Shown here: positions 24,864 through 37,643 of the stretch, piece after piece
Position numbering within the stretch: position 1 is the first letter of the stretch
How the letters are laid out: the number at the start of each line of letters is the position of its first letter
From: Centrapalus pauciflorus
Taxonomy: Eukaryota; Streptophyta; Magnoliopsida; Asterales; Asteraceae
Length of the DNA stretch: 64,000 nt
Assembly: GCA_020465985.1 (NCBI GenBank)
Contig: JAANYP010002100.1
Span: 248,001 to 312,000 of the forward strand
Direction: 5' to 3'
Notes under the pieces: generated by a model
Told to the model about the DNA's origin: nothing
Database searches by the model: none
The model's input: only the letters and a program-made list of their open reading frames with translations
Translations under genes and position numbers: made by a program

Positions 24864-25591
24864 TAGGTTTGTAAAACGAATCGGAGTGTTCAGTGAATCG
24901 TACACGAACCGTTTGGCGGAAAGTTCGTTTATATTCGTTCATTTAACGAACATTAACGAACGAATATAAATGAACGAACATTAATGAACGAATATCGATG
25001 AACGAACAAAGTGTCATGTTCGTTCATTTAATTAAACGAATTAACGAACGAATATATTATATTATTTTTAGGATTACATAATATATTTTTTATAATATAT
25101 TGACTAATAATATAAAATTCTAGAAATAACACCTCAAACTTTAATACCGATACGATTGATGACATTGAATGAAGATAAAAAAAATATTTATAAATTTAAA
25201 TGCTTAAATGTATTTAATTTAGTATTGAAATTAAGTTTTTTTGTTTCTTAATACATTAATTTACTATTATCGTAGTAGTCTGAAGTCATTTATAAATATT
25301 ATTAATGTACAAACGTAATTTGAAAACTATGAATTGTGTGTTGTGTGTTTTACTTTTATTCAGCAACTTTTTTCGTTTATTTTCAAGTGTGTTCAGTTAA
25401 TTGTTCATTTATGTTTATTCGTTTAACATTCGTTTATGGTTGATTATCTGTTAAACGAACGAACATAAACGAATACGACACGAACAAACAATCTCCCGTT
25501 CGTTTATGTTTTTGCATCTGTTCGGCTAAAGTTTAACGAACAAACATGAACACGCATTCGTTCGTATTCCTTCGGTTCGTCTACATCCCTA
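24864..25591. mobile_element. hAT-like element with CGAACG subterminal repeats
   Basis: Inverted ends TAGGTTTGTAAAACGAATCGG and, on the other strand, TAGGGATGTAGACGAACCG. Inside both ends the motifs AACGAACG and CGTTCGTT occur many times (24920-25060, 25360-25560), typical of hAT subterminal regions. The flanks agree at only about five of eight bases, so the insertion is old. No transposase. Confidence 0.75.
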
Positions 25592-26780
25592 TTGAGTATT
25601 GTCCATGGACTGGATGAAGATCAATTTGTTTATTGCATGCTTGCACTCTAGAAACCAATTTGTTTCTTGCAGATATATTGCTTTTGGCAAGAAGTATGTG
25701 GAAAAAGGCAGCAACAACAGTCGTTCTCAAAACCAATTTATTTGCTGCAAATGGAGTAATAAATACTACAAGATGAAGGACAGATTTTGATGACTTTATT
25801 TTAATTAATGACTTCATGTGTTTCAACTTCTATAGCAGCATTTGGATAACTTTTTTATAATTAGCTTATAATTATCATAAGCTTTAAATCAAAAGCCAAT
25901 TTAAATAGTAATTTAAAAAAAGCTTTAAGTTTATGCTAACAAATATACCTTTTGTCTTATTTTTTGAAAATACATTTTAAAAAACCTACACTCTCTTACT
26001 ATTATTAAATATCAGAAAACATCATAAGAATATCATTTAATATAATCTTTATTTGAAATAAATTTATCTTATTTTAACTTTAAAAAAGTAGACATAAAAC
26101 AAAATATGATATTAATTACTTATAGCTTATTGTAATTTGATTATGTTGTCATTATTCATTTGTTAAACAATTTTTTTTTTATTTTCATATCATTATGACT
26201 TTTATATCTCAAACATTAATTGTTATTTTATTTATTAAAAAAAGTTTCAATATCTTTTTGTAACATACGAATAAAAATACATAACTACATAAATATGCAT
26301 ATTTCATGACATTCTAATTTATTGAATATAACTTTTATCAGTTATATTTTTTATTTGGTGTTTTTAATTAGTTATCCTTATATATCGTTTTACACTTAAA
26401 AAGTTCCAGTTTCAGCTATAGTACCAAACACACATATTAATAAATGTTAATTTTGTCAAATATATAAATCTTGGTATAACTATATGGTCAAAAATAATGT
26501 TTTGGGCTTGGCAAACTACAAGCTTAGCCGAAGCCTGGATATGAATTTTCTTAAGAAGCCGAGCAAGGCTATATGACTAATGGAGTTGGCGCCCATTACA
26601 CCACTATTTCAAACAAACCATTTTATCGTGGCACTAATTTATTAACCCAAATAATATACATACGAAAATTTTAAATTAATAATATATTATATAAAATATG
26701 TGAACATTTAATTAAAATTAAAAAAACTAATAATAATATAAAATTTTATAAATGAAATGATATACCTAAATTAGAAAAGA
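25592..26780. other. AT-rich intergenic sequence
   Basis: No supported gene. The stretch 25840-26435 looks like an old fold-back element: GCATTTGGATAAC near the left, and ATAGTACCAAACACAC near the right. It is related in style to sequences at 31390-31575 and 46920-47280. Confidence 0.4.
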
Positions 26781-27053
26781 GTTTATTATAAAAAAACCAA
26801 CATGTTTTTACGTTTTTGCGTTTTCGTCACTCCGTGTTATTTTTTTTCCATAAAAAACTTCAAGTTACTTTTTTATATTTTGGTATAGTTTAATTTGGAA
26901 ATTAGTCCCCGGTTATAATTTGTAAACCGGGTTTTAAAAACTGAAAAACCGGGTTCTAATGTCCAAATTTCACTGAATCAAAACGACATAAATAACATGA
27001 GGACTTTTATAAAAAAAAACATGAAAACATGTTGATTTTTTAAATAATAAACC
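26781..27053. mobile_element. Fold-back MITE (AATAAACCC-ended family)
   Basis: The left end GAGTTTATTATAAAAAAACC pairs with the right end, which reads GGGTTTATTATTTAAAAAAT on the other strand. An internal GTAAACCGGGTT / AACCGGGTT repeat is present. A related element lies at 48779-49071. Confidence 0.65.
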
Positions 27054-28140
27054 CATTAAAAAAATTCTATATAAAGATGACGATATGAATATATTTAAAA
27101 TTGCCAATATTATTTTTTCAGCAAATACGAATTAGTAAAAAAAAATTAAAATTTATATTACTATATCGTAATTCCCGATAACTGTTTTTTATTTAAGTAA
27201 CAAATTTAAAAAACAATTTAATCCATTAATATTTATGAGATGTTTTACAAATTCAATTGAAGGCAAATCTGGTAGGTTATTATAAATTTAGAGGAACCAA
27301 ATTTCAATTTGTATTTGTTATATTTTATAATTCAAGTTTTTATTTTAAAAATAATTCATTTAATTTTCTATATATGTTAATTAAGAATTCCTAATCGACA
27401 AATATCAAAATTAGAAGGAGCCGTTTCACATTACTAGAACATATACGAAAAATGATGATATACTTATTCATTTATCAATATTATTATCGATATAGTTTAT
27501 GCATACATATATTTATGGAGTACATTTATATGGTGCGTGTATAATTGTATGGTATATGTGTCTTACAAAGACGTATGGATACAAGTAGAGGGTAGAATTC
27601 TTTTTCTAATCTTGCAAACGGGAATATGGACCATCGTTTAAAAACCAATTTTATTATGTACGGACCAACTTAACTTTACATATATTTTATGTAACAAATT
27701 AATTATTAAAAATTATGTATGTAATATGTGGATTATATAAAACTAAAAAAGGAAATACCGTAAAATCAAAAGTAGGATGAATGGATTGAATAGATACCAA
27801 ATAAAGAAGAAAAAGACAGATAACCAGGAAAATAAAAAAAAAAGAGATGTGATGATTGCTTGAAGAGTTAATGGTTGGTTGTATGGAGACATCACTAAGA
27901 AATTAGGAAGGCGTCCTGTCTTTCTTTAATTGGATCACCATGCAACTTAATTAATGGTCGCCTGTATCCTTTTGTCCGGATTACAAATAGAAAGACTATT
28001 TCTTCGTACATATCCTTAATTTTTCATACACTATTTCTATAAATTTGACCTATAATATAATGATAAATAAAAGGACATTTAGAGAAGAAAGAGGAGGAAA
28101 ACAAGTCAACCCTATTATATATTTGTCATGATTATGTTGT
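27054..28140. other. AT-rich intergenic sequence
   Basis: No gene or clear element. AT-rich runs and short repeats only. Confidence 0.5.
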
Positions 28141-28145
28141 GATTA

Positions 28146-30052
28146 TGTAACATCCCAAATTTTCAATTATATGTAATTTACGGTTTTAAGGACTTAATTA
28201 TTATGATAATGAAATGTTATGTCAATTTAAGTTATTATGATCGTTATATTAGTTAAATATGAAAATACGAAGTTGAGGGGTACAATATGCAATTGGGCAA
28301 AATAGAAATAAAAGGGGAATAATAGAAAAGAAGCCTTTCATTTTCTAGAATCCATCCTCTCATTACACTCTCTCTCTAAAACCGATTCTCTCTCTCTACT
28401 CTCTCTTCCTCTCGGCTTCAATTCAAGGAGCACAAGAAATCAACAAATTTCAAGTGCAAAATCTGGATTCAAGTAGCAATTAAGGAACTATAACAACTGC
28501 AAGTATCAAATCAAGGTAACCTTTACTCAAATTTACGGATTTTGATATGTTTAATTCGGTTTTTGGTGTAAACCGAATCACAAGATTATAGTTGTAAATG
28601 TCAATGCATGTTGGATATTGTTATTGAAATGTGTAAATCGAACATGTATAATATAGTGTACCAATTTTCAGAATCAGATTCCACTCCTAAATACGATTTC
28701 TGAAATTATGTGTGTGTTTTTAGTGTGTGTTCTTCGAAGATATGTAGAAAAACGGACACAAATGGGTTGTTTTGGTACATAAATGTTATAATATAAGTTG
28801 AAATAGTGTATTTAAGCTCACACTTGCAATATTAGACTCAAAACATGCAAAAATGGTCGAAAACATAATTCTGGAAAATATTGGAAAATTTTCTAAGTGT
28901 GAACTCGGATGATGATCCATCCGAATTCGGATCACCTTAGTTTCGGATCCTTCCCCAATTCGGATCCCCAACTCAATCCGGACCTAGCCCATTTCGGACC
29001 ATACAAATCCGGATCACCCATTTCGGATCAACCCAATTCGGACCAAGGACCCAATTTCGGACCATTTGTGTTTCGGACCATCCGAATTCGGATGTGGTCC
29101 GAAATTCAGACCCATTTACACTTAATTTTCAGAATACAATTTTTAAGCAATTACTGACACAAATTCACTATTACACTTACATTACAGATCATTGTGGTGT
29201 TATCAAAACACACATTGATTCAGAGACAAGTCACACTATACCAATCACTGTGAGTAACAGATTGTCATTCGAACATTTATTGTTTTTGCATTCATGTTTA
29301 TACATTCAATGGCATGTTCACTTTGTTCATATACATCATTTGGCACTCGTACATGATTTGTTGTTATAATGCACACTCGTACTTGACATGTATTACACAT
29401 GTAGCCAGCGTTCAATTGAAAGTGCATTTATTTACATCATGCTTGCACTGTATGATCATTACTTCACAATCTGATGCGACCTGGACTGGGGCTGACAGCA
29501 GGCCACTGTCGGGGACTGATCATCCCACTCGTTATCCCGTCAGGTTCGGCACATCCCTGATCAGCATTAGAACTGCCAACCCAATGCTAGCACTGCATGG
29601 TTTACACATATATCGAGACTTACACTGCCTGTTTTCACATACATGGGGCTTACACTGCCCATGGTTAAGCATTGCTTGTAAAGAAATATTTGTTGTTTGC
29701 ATAATCTGTTATCTCACTAAGCTTTAGCTTACAGTTGACTCATAATGTTTTCAGGCAAAGGCAAAAGTGTAGCTGGACCTTCTACTTAAGCATATCAATT
29801 CATTATCCCGGAGACTTAGAAGCTATTTGTACACTGATATTGTAGCTTTGGGCTGGGATTTATGACTTGTAAAACAATTATGATGTTGTAATAGTTTGAC
29901 TTAATCACTGTAGACATGTACTTTCTTTGCTTTAGTGTGGAACTGCTTAAATCTATTTTAAGTATTCAATTTCAATTATCATGTTAAGCATTGGATTGTT
30001 TGTTGATCCTGGTGAATACAATTAATTACTATCAAAGCAAGAGGGTGTCACA
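28146..30052 (+). mobile_element. Solo LTR of a Ty3/gypsy-type retrotransposon
   Basis: The stretch begins TGTAACATCCCAAAT and ends GAGGGTGTCACA, with perfect 5-bp duplications GATTA at 28141-28145 and 30053-30057. The start matches that of the complete element at 49484 (TGTAACATCCC) and the end is similar (GGTGTTACA there). No internal domain remains, so it is a solo LTR left by recombination between two LTRs. At 28370-28515 a CT-rich leader is followed by AAGGTAACC, a possible start and splice donor. Orientation follows from the TG..CA ends and the match to the full element. Confidence 0.88.
28913..29107 (+). repeat. AATTCGGATC/TTTCGGACC short-period repeat inside the solo LTR
   Basis: About nine to eleven degenerate units with the core TTCGGATC or TTCGGACC, spaced 15 to 25 bases apart. 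The units are absent from the LTRs at 49484 and 56073. Confidence 0.8.
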
Positions 30053-30057
30053 GATTA

Positions 30058-30758
30058 TAAATAGAGCTGGTGTGTGAAGTAGAACCCGAATAAAAATCAA
30101 AAATACGCAAGCTTTAAAAGCAATAACTTATCACAAGTCACACTAGAAACTGTATCTCTATTATTTTTATTCTCTAAAGCCGACCATACGCATTTTATTT
30201 TATTTTATTTATTTCCGAAAGAAGCATTTTGTATAATCAAAGCAAGAAAAGAAACAACACGAGAAAAGAAATCTATTCTTACGAGCTAAACAACATGAGT
30301 AAAGAAACAACTCTCTTCTCTCCGGCCTAGCACAAGACTGTCTGGCTAAACCTCTCGTAGTTAAATAAACACACACACATGGATGGATGGATGGAATTAT
30401 ATAACCCAATTAAAGGAATCACCTCTAATTTAAATTTATAATAACTAGGTCTTTTTTACTGCTCATAAGAACGGTTCCAAAACATTGATACAGTTATTAT
30501 AAATAAGTGGTAATAAAAAGACAGAAATATAGAACATTATTTGTAAATAAAAAATCACATAAAGCTAAATGTTATTATAACAAAATTAGAAAATATTAAA
30601 AATAGTAAATAACAATGACATAATATAAATATTAAAAAATCTGATAATATAAATATTGTTAAAAAATGTTTTTTCAATCAACACAGATACCATAAAATAT
30701 GTTGTTTAAAACCTCATAACATTTGTCAAAACGTAAACAAAAATAAATCAATTACGAT
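30058..30758. other. AT-rich intergenic sequence
   Basis: No gene is seen. A short (ATGG)n run lies at 30378-30393. Confidence 0.5.
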
Positions 30759-30977
30759 TAGGGGTGACAATTTGAGCCCATTCTAGCAAACGGGTCAAAC
30801 GGGTTGACGACTAAAAATCATAAAATTTACATAATTTTGAATTTTTGTTTCAAAGAACAATTTTTTTATTACGCCGTTTTATAAGTTTTCATTTCATAAA
30901 AACATCATGTTCTATATTAGTTTTTTACAATAGATCCATTTAATTGTTCGGCCGGTTAGGTAAGATTGTCACCCCTG
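30759..30977. mobile_element. Short hAT-like MITE
   Basis: Ends TAGGGGTGACAATTTG and, on the other strand, CAGGGGTGACAATCTTAC. The flanks ATTACGAT and ATCACAAT agree at six of eight bases. The interior (AAATTTACATAATTTTGA, CAAACGGGTC) matches the element at 34066. Confidence 0.7.
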
Positions 30978-30985
30978 ATCACAAT

Positions 30986-32489
30986 GGTGTATTCAGAATT
31001 TGATGTTGCAAACAAAAGGGATTGACAATTTCGGTCCAAAGCAGACAAAATAACTGTAACAGTTGTTTTTATTTTTCGGAATTGGGTGCCGAGGTGATGG
31101 GTGGTGACAGGGAAAGGGTTTTATGGATTCGAAAGGTGGAGAACGCAATCATACATAATAATAGCAGATTTTACATGCTAAAGTGATATAAATACAAATA
31201 TTTTAATAAATAGTTAAACACAAATCCAATACATAAATGAATAAAAAGATATTACATTGCTAGGAACTAAAAAAGCCAACTGGAATTTTAATTGATACCA
31301 TATCCGTATTGTATGATAATAGGTTGCAAACATTAAAATTAATTTAAAGTTGTAGTTTATAATTATTACCAAAGCAAAAAAAGTAATTTATTAAAGCCCA
31401 AGCTTCAAAAGCTACTTCAAATAGCTTTTCAATAAGCTTTTGGAAGCTTTTATTTCTGGAAAAAAAAAAAAAACTCAAGTTTCCATCAACCAAACAGAGC
31501 TTTTAAGTTTTCTTCTAAAAATCAAGATGTGAAACTTCTAAAAAGCTTTAAAAATCTTCTTGCCAAACACACCAATTTTGGCAATTAATGACACGATTTT
31601 AAAGGTGTAAGAGAAGTACGGTAATAATAATTGTTGAATAGGAATCCAAGTAAAAGACAATTTTAGAAACAATCAAGCCTATTTGGCAATAACACTAATA
31701 CGCAAGATGTTTACGTGAAAAACATGAAAATCATGTACACGTATGTAAATTTCTAACTATCTAGATACTTAAATATCATGTGAATTGTGCACTTGGATGA
31801 CTATTTGCAAATATACATGATCATTCACATGAAATTTAACGATATAAAAGGTATGAATACTTGTAAAATCCATAATATCATATATAATGTTAATTTAAAC
31901 ATAATTATAAAAAAATATTAAAAAAAAGCTTATTAAGAATGATACCTTAGGTGCTTCGATATCAAAAAAGTTGGGTTCTTATCTGAACAACTCTCTAATA
32001 TAATTATAGTACCAAAATAAGAGTTATCATAATTTATAAATTGTAAATAAAGTGCACATGTCAAAAGAATGCAATGTCAATTGACATTCTAATTAAGGTA
32101 CAAATGACAACCTATTTATCATTTTATTAGAATAGATAAGATAGATTTAACCTAAGATAGACCAACCCCTTGACCCACTTAAAACTAGTATTTTAAAATC
32201 CAGATTGAACTCAACCCGCAGAGGTTTCAAATGCGAATCAATACTCGGAACACACATAACGTACACAAAAAATTTTTCATAATAACCAAAACTTGCAACA
32301 AAATAACATTCTACATATACTTGGGTTTGGGAGGCATTCTGAAAAAACTCTATCAGGACAAGAGGAGAAATAAAATGCAAGAAAGTTGGTTAAAAAATCC
32401 TAACATATTGCCAAGAAAAACAGAGATTGTAGCCATGTGAATGTGAACAAGTCACCTCAAAACAAACCCAAAAAAAACATGTAACACCG
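30986..32489. other. AT-rich intergenic sequence downstream of the lysine-rich gene
   Basis: No further gene. A decayed AAGCTTTT-rich fold-back lies at 31390-31575 (TTTTGGAAGCTTTT, CCAAACACACC). Confidence 0.45.
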
Positions 32490-32495
32490 TTTATT
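32490..32495 (-). promoter_or_regulatory. Possible polyadenylation signal of the lysine-rich gene
   Basis: AATAAA on the minus strand, about 58 nt beyond the stop codon at 32553. Position and sequence fit a near-upstream element, but plant signals are loose. Confidence 0.4.
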
Positions 32496-32552
32496 ACGCA
32501 CGCATTCAACAAATGAAAATGCACTACCCACTCTCTAATGCACAAAAGAACC

Positions 32553-35500
32553 TTACCGTATAGGCTGCTGGTTGTAGTGATTTTTCTCTTTCTTCTTAGC
32601 TGCTGCAAGCCTCGCACTCCTTGCAGCAGCCTCATTGGCAGCAGCTCTGGCAGCACCATCCATTTCCTTGCTAGATTTCTTTTTCTTCATGGAAGCCATT
32701 TTCTTTATTTTCTCTTTCATGTTCACTCCAGACAACTCCTCAGCCTTCTCTGCATCGTCTGCTGTTGAGTTATTATCAGTCTCCTGCTCGTTGGGAACAC
32801 CCTTTTGTTCTTTCAGATCCTTCAACGACTTCTCTTTCTTCTTCTTTTTGGCACTTTTGCTCTCACCGACACCAGTGTTTTTATCTTTCTTCTCCACCCC
32901 TCCATTTTGATTCTCTACCTTCTCTTCGGCGGCAGCATCTAGCATGTGGAAATATGAATGAGGTACAAATATTTACGTATTCCACCCGAAAAGGATAACA
33001 GTGATAAAGCTGGTGACAATAACAAGTACAAGTGCAACAGCAAAAGATGGGGAAAAAAATTCCCAGTAACAATCTCTCTCTTAAGGTTGTGTTTGGTAGA
33101 GAGAAGAATAGAAGAGAAATGAAATGAAGACAAATTATTAGTTAGGAGACTTGAATTGTGTATATAAATTCTCTATGAATTCTCAGGTTGTATCAATGTA
33201 TAAATTAAAATTGAATTCTTTCATTTCTCTTGCAATGGTAGAGAATTAAGTAGAAGATAAAATTGAGGAAAGAGAATTACAACAATCATATAATTTTTGT
33301 ATTTTCAAATTTCATGGTCTAAAACCATTGATTTTATCCTCATTTCATTTCTTTTCGATTCTCTTCACCAAACACAACCTAAGTGTGCATATTAAAGTCT
33401 TGTGCATGGAGGGAATTCTAACATAGAGAATGCATCTAATCTCTATGTTACACGGCTTTGTCCCAGAAGCAATGCTCAATAGGCAAACCTAAGTTTCTAT
33501 TACATCACCAAAAGCATGTGATTGGATGGTGTACGTTAGCTTACCAAACTCCAAGGTAGAACATGAACCCAGGGGTGCATACAAAAGTACTCATAGTTCT
33601 GATTAGAACTATAGCCTGGATTTAAGCTTAGCTACAAACTATATTTGACTCCAAAACAAGTTTCAATACTCCAAAACAGATCCTCCGAGCTCAAATTCTG
33701 GATGAACTTACGAATTTGCAAAATGCATATATAGACTTGAGCATGTCATTTAATGAAATCAAATTACAATATTAACAATAGTTTTTTTTTAAAAGGACAT
33801 TTCGTGTTCGAAGAAGTTTTTGAAGATGAATAACTGAGTTTTGATTAAAGAGCATAAATTATTGAGGTAATATCCTCAAAAGTTTTTTGGTATCCTTAAA
33901 GTTGGGCACACGCAACTAGTACACATGTTCATGCAATATACCCCCTCCATATATACTCATAAGTCATAAATAATTAATGTAAGTACTGCTAAACATTGAC
34001 GTAACTCTCAGATTCTCATTACTAAGTTCTCATTGAAATTAAATTAGAATGATTATGGATTTAGTGAGGGGTGGCAATTCCGACCAATTCAAGCAAACGG
34101 GTCGAACAAGTTGACGACCAAAAGACAAAAAATTTACATAATATTGATTTTCTTTTCAAAACACAATTTGTCGAATACCTCATTTTCTAGAATTTCAGTT
34201 ATTAAAAAGATTATGTTCAAGCTTAGCTTTTTACGACAGTCATTTCGAGCCTCCGGGCTCCGGCCCATTTGACACATCGGGTCGAAAGTGCCACCTCTTG
34301 TACCCTTTAATAAAGTATTAGACAAACAAATTGTCTCTGGATTCGAGACTAGAATACAATTAAGCATCACTCTTGCTAGCTTCCAATATGACTAAAAATG
34401 GGTCATTTTCCAAGACAAGGTCAAGGTCAAGCTACTCTGTTCATTTGACAGCCCTAAGAAAATCTAGCATACTACATAAATATACATGGAGATAGAAGCT
34501 TAACATTAGGCTATCAAATGGAGCAAAGCAATTTGCATTGACTGTGTTACTACAAAACCAACTATAAGAACATCTAAAATCCATATATATAATAAAGGAA
34601 AACACAAAACATCACATGGCTTCACCAAGTTCAACCTAACAAGATAAATACATTTTATTACTTCTAAAATACAATAAATAAAGATAAATACAATTTATTA
34701 TTTCTAATATCTATAAATATTAATAATTAATTAATTCTATCCGCTATCTAATAATGTTATTTACCATCATTATCTATTTGATATTTGTTAATAACTAATT
34801 AATTCTATCTACTATTTGACATTATTATATAATGTTATATTTACCATCATTATCTATTTGACATTTGTTTATTTTTAGCTAATTTAAATCTAAACTTTAA
34901 AAAATCTTAAATTACATAATTTATCTATAAACTTCGAATAAGATATTAAAATAAATAAGATTATATTTTAATGAAAAAAAATACAATATTATTAAATTAC
35001 ATCTAGAAAAGATAAATACACATTATTATTTTTAAAATAAAATATAATTAACAAATAATTAACTATATCCACTATTTGACATTATCCAATAATTTTATTT
35101 GTCATTATTATCTATTTAACATTTGTTTTTAACTAATATCAACATAAACTTAAAAAGAAAATCTTAAATTATATAATCTATACATAAACTTAAAATTATA
35201 TTTAGAAAGTAAAAAATCTTAAATTATATCAATTGAAAATATATAAGTATATTATAAAATGTAAATAAAAATATTAAAATATATAAGATTATATTTGAAA
35301 AAAAAAAGAAGACAATATTAATAAAAGAAACATATGTCATAACATGTTTTGTTAATTTAGAAATAAAAAATTTAAAAGAATGTTAAAAAAAATAACTATT
35401 ATTCACTTATATATAAAAATATAGGTATTTATAATATTTTTGAAAAATAATCTATACTTTTCTTGTATTTTTTTTATAATAATTAATATTTATATTGTTT

Positions 35501-37273
35501 AATTATAAAATTTCATACATACTATATAACCATTTATAAATTATTCACATAATACGTGAGTTCATAAACTAGTCTATATAATAAAAAAGAATACAGATTG
35601 CCACATGGCACCACCATATTCCTCCTAAAAAGATAATTACGCTTTATTATTTCTAAAATAAAATGAAAGATAAACATATACATTATTTCTATTATCTATA
35701 AAGATCAAAAATATAAAAGATAATACTATCAACTTTTAAATAAAAAATATATGATAAATATAATTCATTATTTCTACTATCTATAAATATTATTTATTGT
35801 AAAATATATATATAAACATTATGTTTTACGTAAAACTAAAATTTCAAATTATCAATTAAATATATATAAATTTAGAAATAAATTGTTTTTTAAAAAATGT
35901 TTAAAAAAAGTAACTATTGTTAATGAATATTTAGAAAGATAGACAAATACTATATATGACAAATAACTATACTTTTATTTTAATTTTTTATAAGAATTAA
36001 TTTTAATTTCACATATATTTTTTCAAACCAATTATTTATCAAAAATTATCCACGTCAAACATGGGTTCATAAACTAGTCTAATATATGCATGACAACAAG
36101 AACATGCATATAAATTCTTGGATTTTGATTTACTAGGTATTTTAGTAGCTTACCAAAGTTCTCTTTGCCACTGCTCTCATTTAAACCCAATTCCGCAAGT
36201 ACTGCTTCAAGCTCAGCAAGTTCCTTCTTCTTCAGCTCCTTCTTCGAAAGCTGCCGGTCAGTGTCCTTGGGAGGCAAAAGTTCAGCAGCCTTTGGGATAA
36301 CTGACTCTTTTTCATATGCAATTTCTGGTTCATGGTCATTTTCCACATCAATGTCCTCATCAGTTTCATCAAGGCCTTCTTCATCATCACTTCCACTTTC
36401 CTGCAGATTATAATGTTCACAGAATTATCAGCCACAACCACCCTTTAAATCATGTCAACGGTGATGATGGACAAAAGATCTTACATTCAATGTAGCATGG
36501 TATGAAACTTAAAACTGCAATAAGGAGGTGCATCCTCAGATGAAAAATATGATTAAACCAAATTACTTCTTTTACCTGGCTCAACACACACACACACACA
36601 CACACACAGATTTATATGTGTGTGTGTGTGGGTTCAAATGAGTACCATAAATAATTCAGGATACTAGAAGTACCAATACCAATCTTGACAGTAAGATCAA
36701 TAAAGCTAATGGATTAAATCCAATTAATTTTTTTAAAATTAATTTCTTAAATCATGTGAAATTTAAAACATGATTTTATTGATCCTACGGTCAAGATTGG
36801 TATTTCCAGTACCCTATAGAAAATTGGTACTTAGATGAACCCAAACTTTTGTGTGTGTGTGTGTGCGCGCGCGCGTTTTTGGCTCTTTGAAATTCATTGT
36901 CGATGGTAGCATGAGGCATTTTATTTCGGCTTTGCTGAGTACCAGTGGTACCTCGCTTAAGACCAATTTTTTGAATTTTTTTTCATAATCATGTTTACAT
37001 TAACAATACAAGACTACTTGCAAAATATCACATATAAACTGACACTATAACTATGTGAAACATGCATGTTCACATGAATGGTACTGTTATGAACGTATGT
37101 TCACACTAAGCATGCTCACATTAAAATTTTCACGTTCACATGACTTTTAAGCTGCTAGAAGGTGTGAATGTGTGTAATTTTTACAATTGGTGTTATATTA
37201 TTTGTATCTAAGTGAATATGAAAAAAAAAATAGATTTAAAAATTTGCATTCTATATGTGTGTGTGTGTCTATA

Positions 37274-37336
<63 letters not shown>

Positions 37337-37553
37337 GTGGGTTCAATGGAGAACCTTTATGCATCAAAGAACCTTGGAGAACCACAATGCATCGCTAGAA
37401 AACCGTAACGCATCACGTGGAAGTCGATGCATCACGCGAGAATTTGTTGTATCACGTGAAAATAATGATGCATCACGCGGGAATTGTGATGCATTTGTGG
37501 TGGTGCATGGAGGTTCTTCGATGTTTTTCGATGCATGGAGGTTCTCCATTGAC

Positions 37554-37643
<90 letters not shown>

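Noticed and set aside
29314..29727. 137-codon plus-strand ORF
   Set aside because: It lies inside the solo LTR and has no recognisable motif.
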